From an uncultured Methylophilaceae bacterium (GTDB taxonomy: Bacteria > Pseudomonadota > Gammaproteobacteria > Burkholderiales > Methylophilaceae), in contig CAJQTF010000010.1 in the NCBI GenBank assembly GCA_905618945.1, positions 1 to 64,000 of the forward strand: DNA of 64,000 nt. The letters run 5' to 3'. Positions 14,580 through 24,582 of this stretch are shown here, piece after piece (within the stretch, counting starts at the first letter, position 1; each line of letters begins with the position of its first letter). The notes beneath the pieces were generated by a model. It was not told the origin of the DNA. It searched no databases and saw nothing but the letters and a program-made list of their open reading frames with translations. Made by a program: the position numbers and the translations under genes.

Positions 14580-16865
14580 TTAATTAAGTAAAAAATAAGC
14601 ATTATTTGATGGCGGGAATTCATCGTAAAAGTATTCATAAATACCATCCTCATCTTTTTTTGTTAACATTCCATTTTTAGGATTTATTCTTAGAGGTATT
14701 ATCCCTTCCGGAGTTTCTACTATTCTATTTGGATAATCACTGATTATTGGCTTCATATAGTCAATCCATATTGGTAGCGCTGCTCTCGAGCCACTTTCAT
14801 GCTTACCAAGTGATCGAGGCTGGTCATACCCCATCCAAGTAATCGTTACAACATCTGGATTAAATCCAGCAAACCAAGCATCTACTAACTCATTTGTAGT
14901 TCCAGTTTTGCCAGCTATATCTTCACGTTTAAGCCTTTTAGCTTTTCTAGCTGTACCTGTATTAATTACTTCTTTTAGTAATGAGGTCATAATAAATGCA
15001 TTTCTAGGATCTATTATTCTTGGCGTCTCATCATTTGTTACAGAAAAGCTTTGTTTAATTTTTCTACCTTTAACATCAATAATTTTTTCAATAAAATATG
15101 GTTGCTTGAGGTATCCACCATTTGCAAAAACTCCATAGGCAGCAACCATTTCTAAAGCAGTAACTTGGCCGACTCCTAATGCCATTGACAAATAGGGAGA
15201 ATGTTTTTTCTGATCAAAACCAAATCTTGTAATGTAATCTAGGGCATATTTTGGATCAATATGCTTTAAAACTCTTATGGCAACAAGGTTCTTTGATTTA
15301 GCTAACCCTTCTCTTAGCCTTATTGCACCAGCATATTTCTCGTTATAATTTTTTGGTTCCCAGTTTTCGTTAGTATTTAGCTCTTCTGCTGTTATATAAA
15401 TAGGCGCATCATTTACTAAAGTTGCAGGAGTTATACCCTTCTCAAGTGCTGCTGAATAAATAAAAGGTTTAAAAATAGACCCCGGTTGTCTATTTGCTTG
15501 TGAGACATGATTATATTTATTTCGATGAAAATCAAAGCCCCCTACTAAGGCTAAGATAGCCCCAGTTTTTGGATCCATAGAAACTAATGAGCTTTCGACC
15601 TCAGGCAGTTGCGTTGCAACCCAATAATTTCTTTTCTTAACAAGCCTAATCACAGAGCCAGGCCTTAGTAATCTTTCCCCTTCATTTTCAATTGCTAAAT
15701 CCTTCTTTAGTAATTTTAATCCTCTTTTGTAGACACTAATTTTTTTCCCATTTTTAAGAAGTACATCGACTCTTAAAGGCTGTAAATCTAGGATGACTCC
15801 AGGAATGAAATCATTGTAAGTAGGTATTATCTTAAGTTTTTTTAATATAAATTTATCTCGCTCATCTCGATCTTTAAATTCTTTGGATTTAAATTCAATA
15901 AAATCTTCCGGTGGAGCTAAGTCATGCCTAGCCATATAATTAATAATTCCATTTTGTACAGCTTGATTTGCCATTAGCTGATTTTTCTTTTTGATTGTTG
16001 TGTAAACTTTAAGCCCGCTTGTATAAATTTTATCCCCAAATTCTTCAAATAAAGTTTTTCTAACCATCTCAGCGACGTAATTTGCCTGAAGCTCACTCTT
16101 CGTAGATTTTTCTTTAAGGCTTAGAGAATCCTCTAAGGCTAAGATATAAGTAGGTTTGTCGATATAACCATGACGCAACATACTAGTAAGGACACTTTGT
16201 TGTCTTTTAATTGCTAAATGAGGCCGTACCAAAGGGTTGTATCGACTAGGAGCTTTTGGAAGTCCTGCTAGTAATGCAGTTTCTCCTAAATTTAATTCAT
16301 CAAGGTTTTTACCATAATAAGTATTAGCCGCAGCTGCGAAACCAAAAGATCTTTGGCCGAGGTATATTTGGTTAATATATAGCTCCAGTATTTCCTCTTT
16401 TGATAAAGTCCTTTCTATTTTAATTGCGAGCAATATCTCATTAATTTTTCTTTTAAATGTTTTGTCAGGGGTAAGAAAAAAGTTTCTTGCAACTTGCATT
16501 GTTATTGTACTTGCACCTTCATGACTCCTCCCAGTTATATTTTTCAGGGCAGCTCTGGCTATGCCAATAATATCTATACCCGGGTGTTCAAAAAACCGTC
16601 GATCCTCGATTGATAGAATTGCATTAATCATTTGCTGGGGAGTTTCTGAGATAGCTATAAAATCTCTTCTTTCCTCACCAAATTCTGCAATAAGGGCCCC
16701 TTCTTTTGAATATATTTGAAGAGGTTGTTTCGGGTAATACTTTACTAAATGAGAAATATTAGGAAGTGTTGGATAAATTAGGGCTGATACGAAAATAATC
16801 ATTGCTAAGATCGACAAGCCAGCAAGAACACCAATAATAATATAATTCTTAATGATTGAATACAT
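14580..16865 (-). CDS. mrcA: penicillin-binding protein 1A
   Basis: Transglycosylase motifs (EDRRFFEHPGID, GASTITMQVARN) and transpeptidase motifs (RQPGSIFKPF, KSKN, AGKTGTTN). Confidence 0.96.
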   Translation of the reverse strand: MYSIIKNYIIIGVLAGLSILAMIIFVSALIYPTLPNISHLVKYYPKQPLQIYSKEGALIAEFGEERRDFIAISETPQQMINAILSIEDRRFFEHPGIDIIGIARAALKNITGRSHEGASTITMQVARNFFLTPDKTFKRKINEILLAIKIERTLSKEEILELYINQIYLGQRSFGFAAAANTYYGKNLDELNLGETALLAGLPKAPSRYNPLVRPHLAIKRQQSVLTSMLRHGYIDKPTYILALEDSLSLKEKSTKSELQANYVAEMVRKTLFEEFGDKIYTSGLKVYTTIKKKNQLMANQAVQNGIINYMARHDLAPPEDFIEFKSKEFKDRDERDKFILKKLKIIPTYNDFIPGVILDLQPLRVDVLLKNGKKISVYKRGLKLLKKDLAIENEGERLLRPGSVIRLVKKRNYWVATQLPEVESSLVSMDPKTGAILALVGGFDFHRNKYNHVSQANRQPGSIFKPFIYSAALEKGITPATLVNDAPIYITAEELNTNENWEPKNYNEKYAGAIRLREGLAKSKNLVAIRVLKHIDPKYALDYITRFGFDQKKHSPYLSMALGVGQVTALEMVAAYGVFANGGYLKQPYFIEKIIDVKGRKIKQSFSVTNDETPRIIDPRNAFIMTSLLKEVINTGTARKAKRLKREDIAGKTGTTNELVDAWFAGFNPDVVTITWMGYDQPRSLGKHESGSRAALPIWIDYMKPIISDYPNRIVETPEGIIPLRINPKNGMLTKKDEDGIYEYFYDEFPPSNNAYFLLN

Positions 16866-16889
16866 AATGTGCTTAAATTTAATGTTTAG

Positions 16890-16913
16890 CTATAATATAA
16901 AAGTTTATTATAG
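16890..16913. promoter_or_regulatory. Symmetric inverted repeat with TATAAT on both strands between divergent mrcA and aroK (possible bidirectional promoter)
   Basis: CTATAATA-TAAAAGTT-TATTATAG, 8-bp perfect arms; TATAAT at 16891-16896 (+) and 16912-16907 (-). Confidence 0.4.
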
Positions 16914-16981
16914 AGGTTTAGTATGATATGTAATCTAAATAAAACCTTTATTTCATTATTTAATATTTTATATAAGAAGAA

Positions 16982-17506
16982 TTGCTATTGAAAGACATTG
17001 AGAATATTTTTTTAATTGGCTTAATGGGGTCTGGAAAGACAACAGTTGGCAGAATATTGTCACAAACACTTAATAAAGATTTTTATGATAGTGACCACGT
17101 TGTTGAAGAAAAGACCGGCGTAAAGGTCCCTTTAATATTCGAATATGAGGGGGAGGTAGGCTTTAGAAAAAGAGAAGAGAGTGTGCTGAAAGGTTTGGTA
17201 TGCCATAAGAACATTGTATTAGCTACTGGAGGGGGCATTATTTTATCTAAAAATAATTGTAAATTACTTGCAGATAATGGACATGTTTTTTATTTAAAAT
17301 CAAACTGTGAGGATTTAGCAGCTAGAATGGCAGGCGACCAATCTAGACCTTTGTTGCAAGAGGGCGACTTAAAAGAAACTTTAGAAAGCTTATTTGAGTT
17401 GAGAGACCCAATGTACTCATCTATTTCTGATCATATAATTGAAACTACAGGCAAACGGGCAAAAGAAATTTCTCATGAAATCGAATCTTTTATCAAAAAA
17501 TTATGA
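16982..17506 (+). CDS. aroK: shikimate kinase (start codon uncertain, TTG)
   Basis: P-loop IFLIGLMGSGKTTVGR, LATGGGIIL, adjacent aroB. Confidence 0.94.
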   Translation: MLLKDIENIFLIGLMGSGKTTVGRILSQTLNKDFYDSDHVVEEKTGVKVPLIFEYEGEVGFRKREESVLKGLVCHKNIVLATGGGIILSKNNCKLLADNGHVFYLKSNCEDLAARMAGDQSRPLLQEGDLKETLESLFELRDPMYSSISDHIIETTGKRAKEISHEIESFIKKL

Positions 17507-18582
17507 AAACTATTAATATAAACCTAGAGAAAAGAGGCTATCCAATATATGTTGGCGAAGGTCTTATAGAGAATTACGATCTATTTAAAAAACATATTTC
17601 TAATAAGAAAGTAGCTATTATCACTAACGATAAGGTTGCCCCGTTATATTTACAAAAAATTACAAATATTTTATCAACCGAAAAAGACATTATTCCAATT
17701 ATTCTTCCTGATGGCGAAGTCTTTAAAAATCTTGAAACACTTAACTTAATTTATGATGCATTGCTAACAAATAAAGCAAATCGTCAAGTTACTTTAATAG
17801 CATTAGGTGGAGGTGTAATTGGCGACATAACTGGCTTTGCAGCGGCAACATTTATGAGGGGGGTAGATTTTATTCAAATTCCAACTACCCTATTATCGCA
17901 AGTCGATTCTTCTGTTGGAGGCAAGACTGGAATTAACCATCAGCTCGGAAAGAATATGATAGGCGCATTTTATCAACCAAAATGTGTCATCGCTGATATA
18001 AGTCTATTAAAAACATTGCCTGATAAAGAACTATCAGCCGGTTTAGCCGAAGTCATAAAATATGGACTAATTAGAGACGCTAGTTTTTTTGAATGGCTTG
18101 AAAATAATATTGAAGGGATTATGAAAAGAGACCCTCAACTATTGATTCAGTCCGTTATTCGTTCCTGCCAAAATAAAGCAGATATTGTCGAGGCTGATGA
18201 ATTTGAATCTGGAATAAGGGCTATCTTAAATTTAGGCCATACTTTTGGACACGCCATAGAAACTGCAACTGGATATGGCAAATGGCTTCATGGGGAAGCT
18301 ATTGCAACAGGTATGGTTATGGCAGCTTACTTATCAGAACAAATGGGGTGGCTTTCAAAAGAAGATAATCAGAGAATTAAATCTTTAATCACTCATGCAA
18401 ACCTCCCTATTAAACCGCCAGAGATTTCAAAGCAAAAATTTCTTGATTTAATGCAGCTTGATAAAAAAACAAAAGAAGATCAAATAAATCTTGTTTTACA
18501 ACAAGGCATAGGGAAAGCTATTCTAACTAGTGATTATAATATTGAAAAGTTTCATAACACCCTTTTACAGAAAACCTTTTAA
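17503..18582 (+). CDS. aroB: 3-dehydroquinate synthase
   Basis: ALGGGVIGDITGFAAATFMRGVDFIQIPTTLLSQVDSSVGGKTGIN. Confidence 0.97.
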   Translation: MKTININLEKRGYPIYVGEGLIENYDLFKKHISNKKVAIITNDKVAPLYLQKITNILSTEKDIIPIILPDGEVFKNLETLNLIYDALLTNKANRQVTLIALGGGVIGDITGFAAATFMRGVDFIQIPTTLLSQVDSSVGGKTGINHQLGKNMIGAFYQPKCVIADISLLKTLPDKELSAGLAEVIKYGLIRDASFFEWLENNIEGIMKRDPQLLIQSVIRSCQNKADIVEADEFESGIRAILNLGHTFGHAIETATGYGKWLHGEAIATGMVMAAYLSEQMGWLSKEDNQRIKSLITHANLPIKPPEISKQKFLDLMQLDKKTKEDQINLVLQQGIGKAILTSDYNIEKFHNTLLQKTF

Positions 18583-18591
18583 AAGCCTTTA

Positions 18592-19695
18592 ATGATATTA
18601 AAACCTTATGCAGCAAACCCTAGTCACAGTTTAGGAAGGCAATATCACGAATCGAAATCAAAATTTAGAAACGATTTCCAAAGAGACCGCGATCGCATCA
18701 TTCACTCATCTGCATTCAGACGCCTTGAATATAAGACACAGGTATTTGTAAATCACGAAGGCGATATGTTCCGAACACGCCTTACTCATTCATTAGAGGT
18801 CTCTCAGATTTCAAGAGGAATCGCACGTACTTTGAATTGTCATGAAGACCTTGCTGAGGCGATTGCTTTAGCTCATGATTTAGGACATACGCCATTTGGC
18901 CATGCTGGACAGGATTCTTTGAACGCCTGTATGAAAAATTTTGGGGGCTTTGAGCACAATTTACAGTCTTTAAGAGTTGTTGATTTGTTAGAGCAAAGAT
19001 ATGCTGATTTTGATGGCTTAAATCTAACATTTGAGACGCGAGAAGGGATCTTAAAGCATTGCTCTATAAAGAATGCTAAAAATTTAGGGGCAATAGGCGA
19101 AAGATTTATCAAAAGACAACAACCATCATTAGAGGGGCAGTTAGTCAATTACGCGGATGAGATTGCTTATAATAATCATGATATTGACGATGGTTATCGT
19201 TCGGGCCTTTTAAAATTTAAAACATTAATGGACATATCTTTATTTAAAGAGTGTGCTGAACTGGTAAAAAAAGATTACCCTAATATCGATGAAGTTAGAT
19301 TGCTACACGAAACTATCAGAAGAATAATGTACAACTTAATATTTGATATTTGTCAAACTAGTGCTATAAATTTAGCAAAATTTAAACCTAAAACCATTGA
19401 TGAAGTCAGAACACTGCCGAACTTAATTAATTTATCTAAAGAGATGGCTCAAAAGCAACTAGAGCTTAAACAGTTCTTGAGACGCTTTCTTTATGAACAC
19501 GAAAGAGTAGTCGAGATGACCAACAATGCGAAAAAAATAATTAAAGATTTGTTCCTATATTTCATTAATGATCCATCATTAATGCCAGAAGCTTATCAAA
19601 TGAAATCAACAAAAAATGTAGCTAGAGCCGTTGCAGATTATTTAGCTGGGATGACAGATCGCTATGCAATTAAAACCCATAAAGATATTAAATAA
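18592..19695 (+). CDS. dgt: deoxyguanosinetriphosphate triphosphohydrolase-like protein
   Basis: HD-domain motifs RLTHSLEVSQI, AIALAHDLGHTPFGHAG; FRRLEYKTQVFVNHEGD. Confidence 0.92.
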   Translation: MILKPYAANPSHSLGRQYHESKSKFRNDFQRDRDRIIHSSAFRRLEYKTQVFVNHEGDMFRTRLTHSLEVSQISRGIARTLNCHEDLAEAIALAHDLGHTPFGHAGQDSLNACMKNFGGFEHNLQSLRVVDLLEQRYADFDGLNLTFETREGILKHCSIKNAKNLGAIGERFIKRQQPSLEGQLVNYADEIAYNNHDIDDGYRSGLLKFKTLMDISLFKECAELVKKDYPNIDEVRLLHETIRRIMYNLIFDICQTSAINLAKFKPKTIDEVRTLPNLINLSKEMAQKQLELKQFLRRFLYEHERVVEMTNNAKKIIKDLFLYFINDPSLMPEAYQMKSTKNVARAVADYLAGMTDRYAIKTHKDIK

Positions 19696-19731
19696 AGTAA
19701 AAATCTCCTTTATTTAATAGGGATTCCAAGA

Positions 19732-19757
19732 TTTATGTTGTAAATTTACAACATAAA
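19732..19757. promoter_or_regulatory. Perfect 26-bp palindrome upstream of porin gene
   Basis: TTTATGTTGTAAA|TTTACAACATAAA read directly, 13-bp perfect arms, no GC-rich stem or trailing poly-T. Confidence 0.6.
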
Positions 19758-19942
19758 CATTTATTTGTTACAAAAAAGACACATTTACCTTGCTATTTGT
19801 TACCAAGATTAGGGATAATGATGGTAACTCTTCTTAATAAGAAAGTTTATTCTTAAGAAAGTTTTTTTGTTAGGAAAGTTATTTATAAATTACTTTTTTA
19901 ACTTTGGTTATAAAGTAGTTTTAATTATAGGAGAAATATTAT

Positions 19943-21325
19943 ATGAACAAGAAAATTAATCTAGCAGTTGCGGGTGCAGCTCTAGCTTTAGGTGCTACTG
20001 CAGCTAATGCTGGAATCGTAATCCCAGCAGGTGACTGGACATTAGATGTAAATGGTAACGTTAATGCATTCATGAACTTTAATGATGCTGACGCTGCTGA
20101 AGGTACTGCACCTGTAGGTGGTATTGCTAATAGTCAAGATGGTCTAGGTGAATCTGATTCACAAGGTATCAACACTGGTCTATTACCATCATGGTTAGGA
20201 TTTACTGGTACTACACGTCAAAATAATACTGATGTGTCGTTTACTATTTCATTCCAGCCTAATGCTTCAGATAACGGTGGTGCGCATCATGGTGATTCTA
20301 AAACACCTCTAAATCGTCAATCATATTTATCATTTGGTGATAAATCATGGGGTTCTATCAAACTTGGTAAAGATATTGGTATCTTTGCTTCTGGTGCGAT
20401 CCTTAATGACATGACACTTTTAGGTGTTGGTTCTGGTGCTAATGGTCGTTCTGGTGGTGCTACTACACTAGGTGGTATTGGTACTGGTTATGTTTATGCT
20501 GCATGGAAGGGTCAAGCTACATATACGACTCCAAACATGGGTGGATTCCAAGCTAAAGTTGGTTTAATGAATCCAAATAACATCCCTGATGCAGATAACA
20601 AAACTACTACTAGAGCTTATACAACAACAAATGCAACTACATCTACTTCAACATTAGCTGGTTCATATTGTACTGCAGAAATTGCATCACTTTCAGTTAC
20701 TATTACTACAATAAGTACTGTAGTTTCAACAACTTCTCATACTGATACAGTTGGTGGAGCAGATTCAGGCTCTGTTAACCAAGATCGTTTTGGTATTGAA
20801 GCAGAAGCTTCATATTCATGGACTGGCGATGTTGCTGGTAAAGTATGGGTATCTGGTGCTTCATATGACGTTACACGTATTAAAGGATCTACAACTGCAA
20901 CACAACAAAACTATGACATCACAGCATTCGATGTTGGTGCTTCTATAAGTGCTGGTAACTTTGGTTTAGTTGGTTATTACTATGATGGTGAAGGCCTAGG
21001 TACTACACTATTCGGTAACAAAGGTGTAACTGCAGATGGTAAAGAGCGTGATTCAGACGGTGGTTATGTTCAAGCTACATATGTAATACCAACAGGTACT
21101 AAACTTGGTATTGCTTATGGTGTTTCAAACCTTGACACAGCATCTGGTGAAACTAATGCTACTTTAGTTGAAGAAAACGAACGTTGGACAGTGGGTGCAT
21201 ATCATCCATTAACTAAGCATCTGAATTTAGTTGCTGAGTACAATTCAACAGAGTCAACTGGTCAAGTAAGCACGAATTCAACAGAGAATGATTCAATGTC
21301 TCTAGGTGCAATCTTATTCTTCTAG
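19943..21325 (+). CDS. outer membrane porin
   Basis: Signal peptide (MNKKINLAVAGAALALGATAANAG), alternating beta-strand composition, C-terminal ...LGAILFF ending in aromatic residue. Confidence 0.85.
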   Translation: MNKKINLAVAGAALALGATAANAGIVIPAGDWTLDVNGNVNAFMNFNDADAAEGTAPVGGIANSQDGLGESDSQGINTGLLPSWLGFTGTTRQNNTDVSFTISFQPNASDNGGAHHGDSKTPLNRQSYLSFGDKSWGSIKLGKDIGIFASGAILNDMTLLGVGSGANGRSGGATTLGGIGTGYVYAAWKGQATYTTPNMGGFQAKVGLMNPNNIPDADNKTTTRAYTTTNATTSTSTLAGSYCTAEIASLSVTITTISTVVSTTSHTDTVGGADSGSVNQDRFGIEAEASYSWTGDVAGKVWVSGASYDVTRIKGSTTATQQNYDITAFDVGASISAGNFGLVGYYYDGEGLGTTLFGNKGVTADGKERDSDGGYVQATYVIPTGTKLGIAYGVSNLDTASGETNATLVEENERWTVGAYHPLTKHLNLVAEYNSTESTGQVSTNSTENDSMSLGAILFF

Positions 21326-21368
21326 GAATTAATTCTTAGTAGAAATTTGACAAGTAGTAGATTTAATT

Positions 21369-21400
21369 AAAAACGACATCTTCGGATGTCGTTTTTTTTT
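21369..21400 (+). terminator. Rho-independent terminator after porin
   Basis: AAAACGACATC-TTCG-GATGTCGTTTTTTTTT: UUCG-type tetraloop hairpin followed by T-run. Confidence 0.9.
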
Positions 21401-21435
21401 ATTTCTTGTTTAAATAATCATATAAAATATAAAAT

Positions 21436-23190
21436 ATGACGACAAATACCAATTTAAATAAATTGCTCAGCCAAGCCTTTGGCTTCATTAAAGCAAAGGA
21501 ATTTGATAGGGCGATTCCAATCTATGAATCAGTCTTAAAGATAGATAGCATGAGTAATCAAGCACTCTCCCATTTAGGCATCATATATATGATGAAGGAA
21601 AGGTACCAAGACGCAATAGATATGATAAACAAATCCATTGAGGTGGTTGAACCAGTTATTGGTGACTATGAAAATCTTGCAATTGCCTATAGAGCTCTAA
21701 AAGATTATAAAAATCAAATATATGTATATAAGAAGATCATTCAAATTAATTCTAATAACTCAAAAATTTATACGTTTCTAGGTGCTGCTCAAAGAAAGAT
21801 GGGAGATTTATTAGGGGCACATGATTCCTACCAAAAAGCCCTAGAATTGGAGCCAAGTAAATTTCAACAAAATTACGATTATGGATTAATTTTATATCAT
21901 CAAAATAAACAAGAAGAAGCGTTAAAACAACTAAGAAAGGCACATAAAATAGACCCAACCCAAATTGAATGTATGAATAAAATAGCAGGGAGTTTGAGTT
22001 CAATTGGCCATTATAAGGAAGCTCAATCTATTTACAAAAAATTACAAAAAAAGGTTCCAGATGCTTTGGGCCCTCATATAGATTATGCATCAACTTTGAT
22101 TCATGAAGGAAAATATGAAGAACCCGTTAAGCTATTAAAAGAGTGCTTAGAAAAAAAATCAAATAATGTCGCAAAAATGAATTTGGCTATACTTTATTTA
22201 CAAAATAAAAAGTTTAAAGAAGGCTGGAAGCTCTATGGCGCAAGAATTTTACAAAGGAATGAGGATCTAGATGTAAGCAAGAGATACGATAAGCTTAAGA
22301 GTTATTTTAATATTGATTTGGATGAAAAAAAGTTAATGCCTAATGAGAAGATTTTAATTTTATTTGAATCGGGTATTGGGGATGTGATACTTGGATTGAG
22401 TATGTTAAAAGACTTTCATAAAAAATTCAAAAATATTAGTGCTGAGGTAGATTATCGCTTAGTCAGCTTATGTAAAAGGTCATTCCCAGAGATTAACTTT
22501 TATGAAGTACGAGAACTCAAAAAAGGCGAGCTTGAAATTAAGCATGATCTTAGCCTTTTTGATAAAGGTATTTATTGGGGAAGTATAGGTAGGTATGTGC
22601 GTGAAAAGGTATCAGATTTTCCAACAGAAAAGAGAGTTTATTTAAATTTAGACAAAAATAAAGATTATGAAATAAAAAATAAACTAAATAAAGGTAAAGA
22701 AATTATTTGCGGAATGTCATGGAAAAGCTGGGCTGGAGAAGGAAGGCATAAGACAACTCAACTCAAAAATTTACTCCCTATTCTTTCGCTTAATAATCTT
22801 AAATTTTTAGATTTACAATATGAAGCTAAACAAAATTTAGGGCAAACTGCTTTGGAAAAAAAAGAACTCATTATTAAACACAATATTATAATTGAAGACT
22901 ACGATTACATAGATAAATTTGAGGATATTGAGGGAGTAGCAGCACTAATATCAAATTGTGACATTATTGTTACTTGCAGTAATGTCACAGCTCATATAGC
23001 AGGAGCATTAGGAAAAAAAACTTTTTTATATGTACCTTTTGGGCGAGGTAAACTTTGGTATTGGCATGACGAAGGAGGAAAAAGTATCTGGTATCCAAGC
23101 ATTAAAATATTTACAGCAGACACACCTGGTCATTGGGGGGAGGTATTTAACGAGATTGCAAATGTCATTAAGCAAGATTTATTCAATTGA
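21436..23190 (+). CDS. TPR-repeat protein with C-terminal glycosyltransferase-9-like domain
   Basis: N-terminal tandem TPR motifs (e.g. NQALSHLGIIYMMKERYQDAIDMINKSIE); C-terminal block with IICGMSWKSWAGEGR and VTCSNVTAHIAGALGKKTFLYVPFG. Confidence 0.7.
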   Translation: MTTNTNLNKLLSQAFGFIKAKEFDRAIPIYESVLKIDSMSNQALSHLGIIYMMKERYQDAIDMINKSIEVVEPVIGDYENLAIAYRALKDYKNQIYVYKKIIQINSNNSKIYTFLGAAQRKMGDLLGAHDSYQKALELEPSKFQQNYDYGLILYHQNKQEEALKQLRKAHKIDPTQIECMNKIAGSLSSIGHYKEAQSIYKKLQKKVPDALGPHIDYASTLIHEGKYEEPVKLLKECLEKKSNNVAKMNLAILYLQNKKFKEGWKLYGARILQRNEDLDVSKRYDKLKSYFNIDLDEKKLMPNEKILILFESGIGDVILGLSMLKDFHKKFKNISAEVDYRLVSLCKRSFPEINFYEVRELKKGELEIKHDLSLFDKGIYWGSIGRYVREKVSDFPTEKRVYLNLDKNKDYEIKNKLNKGKEIICGMSWKSWAGEGRHKTTQLKNLLPILSLNNLKFLDLQYEAKQNLGQTALEKKELIIKHNIIIEDYDYIDKFEDIEGVAALISNCDIIVTCSNVTAHIAGALGKKTFLYVPFGRGKLWYWHDEGGKSIWYPSIKIFTADTPGHWGEVFNEIANVIKQDLFN

Positions 23191-24582
23191 CCTTGAAATT
23201 TTTAGCTCCTTAATTTTCCTAGTAACAGTATTTCTTCCAATACCTAATAAGTTAGCAGCATCTAATTTTCTATATTTCGTGTACTCGAGAGCCTGCTCAA
23301 TTATAATTTTCTCAGCTTGATTTATAAAAAAACTATGTAAATTTGATTTTCCATCTAATAATTGTCTCGATAAATCCCTAGCTAAATTTTCTTGCCAAGC
23401 ATGCGAGTTATTAATTGAGGTTATTGGCTCGTCTTTTAGTTCGGAAGGTAAATCGCTTACTATTATTTTATTACCAGGAGACATTACGGTTAGCCAGTGA
23501 CACACATTCTCAAGTTGCCTAACATTTCCCCTCCATTCAAGATTATTGAAAAATTCCAGAACTTCTTTAGATAAAGATTTAGGAGCAACTTTTAATTGAT
23601 GAGCACTTTTCGCTAGAAAATATCTAGACAGTGAAGGGATATCTTCAACTCTTTTTCTTAATGGGGGGACTGTAATTCGTATTACATTTAATCTATGAAA
23701 TAAATCTTCTCTAAATGTTCCTTCTTTGACCGACTCTTCTAGGTTCTGATGGGTTGCTGCTATTACTCTTACATCAACTATTATAGAATCCTGTCCTCCT
23801 ATCCTATAAAATTTCCCATCACTTAAAACTCGCAATAATCTTGTTTGCAGTTCCATTGGCATATCGCCAATCTCATCTAAGAACAATGTTCCGCCATCGG
23901 ATTGTTCAAATCTTCCTTTACGAAGGTTTTGGGCTCCAGTGAATGAGCCTTTTTCATGGCCAAATAATTCTGCTTCAAGGAGGTCTTTAGGAATTGCTGC
24001 AGTATTGATAGCAATAAAAGGAGAATCTTTTCTATCACTATTTTTATGTATCGCATTTGCAACTAATTCTTTACCTGAGCCAGACTCACCATTTAAAAGA
24101 ACAGTGGCATTTGAGTTGCTTAATCTACCTATGGCACGAAATACTTCTTGCATGGATTGTGCTTGACCAATAATTTCTGGAAGCTCTGCATCTAATTTAT
24201 AGGGCTCTTGATCACTTTTTAATGTTTGTTCTATTGCTTGATTTATAATTTCCAATACCTTATCTATATCAAAAGGTTTGGCAATATATTCAAAAGCCCC
24301 TTTTTGAAAAGCAGAGACTGCAGTATCAAGGTCAGAATAAGCCGTCATAATAATAATCGGAATCAGTGGAAATTTTTCTTTAACTTTAGTTAGAAAATCA
24401 ATCCCTGACTCTCCAGGCATCCTGATATCACTTACAATGACCAAAGGCGTTTCATGGTTAAATTGATTGATTGCTTCATTTGTATTGCTAAAACATTGGC
24501 AAGGAAGGTTTGCTTTTGATAGTGCTTTTTCAAAAACCCATCGTATAGATTTATCATCATCAAGTATCCAAACTTTTTTCAT
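23179..24582 (-). CDS. ntrC: nitrogen regulation response regulator (sigma54 activator)
   Basis: Receiver domain, GESGSGKE, GAFTGAQ (ESFTGAQ-type loop: GSFTGAQ), C-terminal Fis-type HTH; partner ntrB overlaps. Confidence 0.95.
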   Translation of the reverse strand: MKKVWILDDDKSIRWVFEKALSKANLPCQCFSNTNEAINQFNHETPLVIVSDIRMPGESGIDFLTKVKEKFPLIPIIIMTAYSDLDTAVSAFQKGAFEYIAKPFDIDKVLEIINQAIEQTLKSDQEPYKLDAELPEIIGQAQSMQEVFRAIGRLSNSNATVLLNGESGSGKELVANAIHKNSDRKDSPFIAINTAAIPKDLLEAELFGHEKGSFTGAQNLRKGRFEQSDGGTLFLDEIGDMPMELQTRLLRVLSDGKFYRIGGQDSIIVDVRVIAATHQNLEESVKEGTFREDLFHRLNVIRITVPPLRKRVEDIPSLSRYFLAKSAHQLKVAPKSLSKEVLEFFNNLEWRGNVRQLENVCHWLTVMSPGNKIIVSDLPSELKDEPITSINNSHAWQENLARDLSRQLLDGKSNLHSFFINQAEKIIIEQALEYTKYRKLDAANLLGIGRNTVTRKIKELKISRSIE

